From Cladorhizidae sp. MBARI D1340-BT2 (lineage: Eukaryota; Porifera; Demospongiae; Poecilosclerida; Cladorhizidae), in contig JAQNBH010000012.1 in the NCBI GenBank assembly GCA_028752905.1, positions 21,396,570 to 21,460,569 on the forward strand: DNA of 64,000 nt, in the 5' to 3' direction. The position numbers and the translations under genes are program-made. The notes under the pieces were generated by a model. The model was not told the DNA's origin and ran no database searches. It was given only the letters and a program-made list of their open reading frames with translations. Of this stretch, positions 1 through 64,000 are shown in pieces (position 1 is the first letter of the stretch; each line of letters opens with the position of its first letter).

Positions 1-1205
1 TATGGGAAGCACAGCTACTGGGTTCTTAGTACCTGCTTTATGGGGACCCCAGCTAAGCCTAGGCCTGCTTCTTGGAGAGCCAAGCTTCTCAGTGCCTAAA
101 TCCTGCTTCATGGGATACTGTGTTCTAGGCCGAGAGCTCAGATCTATGTGATCTATGTGCAGCTGACAGATCCTGTCTACTAGTGTTTTCAAGCTTGTAT
201 GCCATTGAGCTATAACAAGAGTGTGTATGATCTGCAATCAATACTTGCATGACATTCTCTTTTTGGCTTGGGCAGTGCCGGTACATAGAGACTTCATGGT
301 CCCAAAAAATTGTGTTTTAAGTCATAAGAAGATTTTAAATGAAACATCTTTTTATTTTCCTTTTTGTAAAGGATGAAGTAGTTAATTTTAAGCTATTCTT
401 TGCCCTTTTTTGGAACAACCTATAAGTTGGATTGCCCTCATTTTTAACATGGATATACTAGATATCAAGCAGAAGGTTTCAGGAACCTTTAGTGGTGGTT
501 TTTGTTTAGGGAAATGGAGGAAATGGTCATTTCAGGCCCCTTTAAGCAGTTTTGTGGCACTTTAGCTGATTCACCTCAATCAGTACCTTTATGGTTGGAT
601 TTTGCAATTTATAATGTAACTGGGATCAATACTCTTTTTTTTGTTCGGGCAATGCTCAATACCCGTGCTGCACATACATAATACACACATGCAATACATA
701 CACACACACAAATATATATATAGACTTACATAGTATATGCAATATTTCTACCTATTGCACTTGTTATGTCACCACAAAAACACTTTGGGAGTCATTATGG
801 CATTTTATTACTGTTTCAATTGCTGAGAATTGCAGAGAAGTAATTAATTCTAGTCCTTCAAATCCAGCAGATGTAAAACTAGTTCATTCTAATTATAGGC
901 AATTGTGGCCTTGGCCTACTTCGGGCATTAATAGTTTGTGGTCATGCTAAGTCTGCACAAATTGAACATCTATAATTTTTTCCCCAAAACATTTACTGCA
1001 GGAGTCACAGGCACTGAAGCATTATCTGAATTAAAATCCTACTCGGTGCAGCTCGTGTTATAAAAATGTTCTTGTTACTAATTTTCTTAGAAAAATGTCC
1101 TTCTTTTCTTACAATGTCATCAAACTACACATGTGTTTGATAGTAGGTGCATGTGGATGATGTGCATTAATTGTGTACATGCTTTGTGTCTAACTCATGA
1201 TCTAG
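1..1205. other. Upstream intron sequence, no exon recognised
   Basis: This should be the intron 5' of the first visible dynein exon. I see a CA/TA-rich patch near 690-725 and no reading frame resembling the dynein linker. The preceding exon must lie left of the window. Confidence 0.5.
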
Positions 1206-61046
<59,841 letters not shown>

Positions 61047-64000
61047 GTCAGATTTTATCGCATACAACAAATATACTCCAGAAACTGGTAAATAAGAAGA
61101 CTGCATTTATAATATTGTGTGTGTTGAATTATCAGTGGAGTTGAAACAGGAGAGGGGGGGGGGAGGGGGGCAGTGCCCTTCCAATAGTTATAATTGTGAA
61201 AGGGGGTTTACCCCCATATTTTCAGTGAAGTTTCATATCATGCACTTTTCTTAATAGGTATAGATTAATTGCTGTGGTCTTAGAAAAAGTGTTTCATGAA
61301 TGATGTACACAGAAACCATGCGACATGTTTTGGAACACAATCAACATAAATGACACATAGCTTGTCAAATATTGTGCGAACAATTACTACTCCTAAAGGT
61401 CAGGGGTTTGGTATGTTCAATTTTTAAAACCTCCCGACTTCTTTTGAATTGTTGGCTCTGCCCCTTTAAACACAGTTGCATGAACTTACCAGCTTCTGCA
61501 GAGTCACTTTATGGCAAAGTAGTTATAGTGATTGTTTCCAAACACTCTATACAGTATCTGATGATAATTGCGAGTACCTGAAGGAGATTCTGACTCAGAT
61601 AGTCATAATGAAATTACACAGTCTAACAAATCTTCTGCAACTTCACTGTGCAAATATTCTAGTTGTTATGACACTGATGTATGCCAACCAAAGATCCAAA
61701 TGTTCTGAAAAAGACTGGAAAATCTTAGGCATAGGTATAAATATGCGGGGAAAATGCCCATTTTTAAAAATCTGCATGGCACAAAAGTTCCCATGGATTC
61801 ACCTCTGTTGCTCTGAATATAGCCTACTGTTACAGATCTGCTTGCAATTCTGGCATAAGGGTATTGACTACCAAGCTGAACTACTGATAGTTTCTCCAAT
61901 TGAAAAAAAGCAGTTCATAAATTCAGAGGTCATCATCTCTTGCTCACAGAGATGCATGTGCAGACAAGACTGGATTACAAATTGCATCAGTTGGTACACA
62001 TTGCTTAGATGAGACTTAGGAAAAGAACAAGGACAATTTTTTACTAACTAAACTTGGCTCATTTAAAGTAAGGCCTTACTATTTGTAATGATCACATTGG
62101 AAGTTCTAAGTTAAGTGTGATGCTGGAGTGTGTTCTCGTGAGGATTGTGGGTAAATGAAAGCGATCACCTGGAATAATCAATGGCATGATGGCCCATAAG
62201 GTGCTACATTCATTACTGCTTTCCTAATGCTGGTTTGCTCTTATGGCTGATTAAACTTGGGACATTTTCAAATCTTGAACAAATAGATATTTGTGTCAGA
62301 TTGGTTTCCGAAAAATATGAAGATCTGTCAGGTCTCACAGTGCTTGATAATACTACAGCTGATATAATCTAGTCACCTTTAAGAAATTGTCTAGATGTTC
62401 CATTTGAGCATGGTGCATGGCAGGTGTCAGTGCATGGAATTTTCAAAGTGGGATAAAATGTTTGACAATGCTGCAACAATTCCAGTTGATTTTCTAGCCC
62501 ATGAAGCCCATGAAGCAGCAAGCCAATGAATTTTGTGATGAAATTCCTTAAAAATTCTTGACTCGGTTTACACTTCATACTGGAACACTTCAAGCAATTA
62601 TTTGCAATTATGAAGTTTTGATGGAAGGTGCATCGCTTGGTATTGATGACTGTTCCTGACATCCTAGTGGAGTTCTTTTAATTGATCACTTTACCACATA
62701 TTTAGGCTCGAGCTTTCTGATCTCATATTTAGCATCACTGAGCAACTTTCTATATAACTCCAAAGATAATATATAAATGTTGATGATAGCTTGCTTGCTG
62801 TGTTTGAGAGGCAATGAAGAGACCAAAGATTTCATAATTTCTTTGAAATAGTTTCACAAGAGGTTTCAGATACATGTAGCTCAGTTGGACTCCATCTACA
62901 TGGCTTGCTTGAGCCAGTGAAGTTCAAAACTCTCTGCTGTTCATGTACTGAAGTTGTCAAAATGTCTGTCTCAAATCAATTCAGATATCATCTTCCCTTA
63001 CTCCCAGCTTTCTTCCCACTTGTCAGATAAACTGTTCAACTGACTCCGACTCATGGCACCTTTAGTTAAAACAGGCTCACCTAACTTTGAAGAAGTCATC
63101 AATTGTGGATAGCACTGTCTATACACTTAATCATCTGCAGTGATGCTAAAGGGGACCAAAGTTTCCAAAGCTTCCTTGCCAAACTATATTCTCTTGCTTA
63201 GTGACTAGTCCTGAGGCTACTTCGAATCATTCATATTCTCTTCAGCCAAAGTAATTATCATAGAAAGTGAAGTTGAAGGGAGTAGTGTGTTCAAGCTGGA
63301 TATGGAATATAACAGATGTGTTACAGCTAGTTTACACGATCACCATGTAGGGTCAGTGGTTCAGTAACATATAATATCAATCTGATATTTGACCCAGCAA
63401 ATCAAAGCAAGAACAGATTTGATCTAATACAACTGTATTGGATTGATAAACAGTACCCATGAAGTTCGATGACCCTCACCATCATATAAGCAAATCATTA
63501 TTAAAAACTACTGCATATTATTTTAATTGGTAAAGGGTCGTCTACCTGGCTGTGGCCTAACATGGTGCAGTCTTGTTTATAACTGTTTGTTCTTTGTTGC
63601 ATCTTGGATATAAAATGAGTGTGGCTTAGTATCGCGCTTTAATTGCGCTTTAATTGTGCTTTAATTGTACTCATTTCCCCCCTAGGTTTACAAAATATTT
63701 GTTTTTAATCCTTCCCCGGTTGTTGCACTGATCAGTCATTGTAGCTGAAGCTGTTTTTGAAGCATCATTGACTTTCAACGGCTATTTTTTACAGTCCATA
63801 TTGAACTTTATCTGGCTTTTAGTTTCCATAACAGTGGAGCATTTCCTCAGAGTTTAATCTCACCTCTGTACCTGTATCCAGCTTAAGGGAGTCATCACTG
63901 TTGAGTATGACAGCTAGGTCCAGGTTGACTGCAGGTTTGTTGAGACTATATTGAGGAATGCAGTGTCAAGATGGCTGCCACTCGAAAATTCCACAATTCC
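61047..64000 (+). other. Downstream intron sequence, no dynein exon recognised
   Basis: G-rich run near 61150-61170; stop-riddled sequence from 61370 to 62350, including an uninterpreted plus-strand frame of 178 codons (61476-62012); then the transposase-like fragment; 63160-64000 shows nothing I can name. Confidence 0.5.
62540..63150 (+). pseudogene. ZMYM1/hAT-like transposase fragment, degraded
   Basis: Plus-strand reading gives RFTLHTGTLQAIICNYEVLM, then after a stop a GVL..DHFTTYLG.SFLISYLASLSNFLY segment and LYNSKDNI. This resembles the 'R...R...L..I..NY..L', 'F.FGL.L...+...E.LS..LQ.KD' core of ZMYM1-type hAT-derived transposases. Several stops interrupt it and there is no zinc finger or dimerisation end. 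The relationship is a pattern match by eye only. Confidence 0.4.

Noticed and set aside
61476..62012. 178-codon plus-strand frame after the last dynein exon
   Set aside because: No dynein motif (the expected AAA6-leading segment is absent), odd composition rich in Cys/Ile, no recognisable family; kept only as uninterpreted sequence.

Overview
The window is eukaryotic nuclear DNA. Its backbone is one large intron-rich gene on the + strand: 32 exons (1206..61046) with GT-AG borders and matching phases encode 2,404 consecutive residues of an axonemal dynein heavy chain of the DNAH7/DNAH12/DNAH3 group (inner-arm, single-headed type), with DNAH7 the best guess. The piece runs from the linker (DHC_N2) through AAA1, AAA2, AAA3, AAA4, the stalk with its microtubule-binding tip, and AAA5. 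Both ends of the gene lie outside the window. A motile-cilia dynein with kilobase introns and much repeat content points to a metazoan. I favour a marine invertebrate, perhaps a sponge, but the sequence does not settle it.

Layout. 1..11023: exons 1-10 (linker to the AAA1 P-loop), with mostly plain introns and one minisatellite. 11024..27481: a single 16.5-kb intron splitting AAA1 between the Walker A and Walker B exons. It carries (i) a 518-bp non-autonomous hAT element with a perfect 8-bp target duplication, (ii) a composite fold-back element holding a coding-like fragment, (iii) a decayed antisense Ty3/Gypsy element, and (iv) a nested family of small intronless genes: one truncated copy and one intact copy on +, two intact copies on -. 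These encode ~185-190-residue proteins that I read as a jacalin-like (beta-prism) lectin-type family, and they share a TATA box and upstream module. 27482..45254: exons 11-25 (AAA1 Walker B to stalk helix 1), with introns full of micro- and minisatellites, fragments of two more Gypsy elements (one with LTR and primer-binding site) and fold-back repeats. 45255..51506: a 6.25-kb intron with a 3.02-kb decayed hAT transposon inserted into a dispersed repeat, followed by tandem repeats including a 153-bp higher-order repeat. 51507..61046: exons 26-32 (microtubule-binding domain to AAA5), with another composite fold-back copy and a long hairpin element. 61047..64000: no dynein exon recognised; a stop-riddled stretch with a ZMYM1/hAT-like transposase fragment.

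The dynein and the nested genes have no evident functional link; the nested genes have their own promoters and look like independent passengers that expanded inside the intron. The recognised retrotransposon fragments are all antisense to the dynein.
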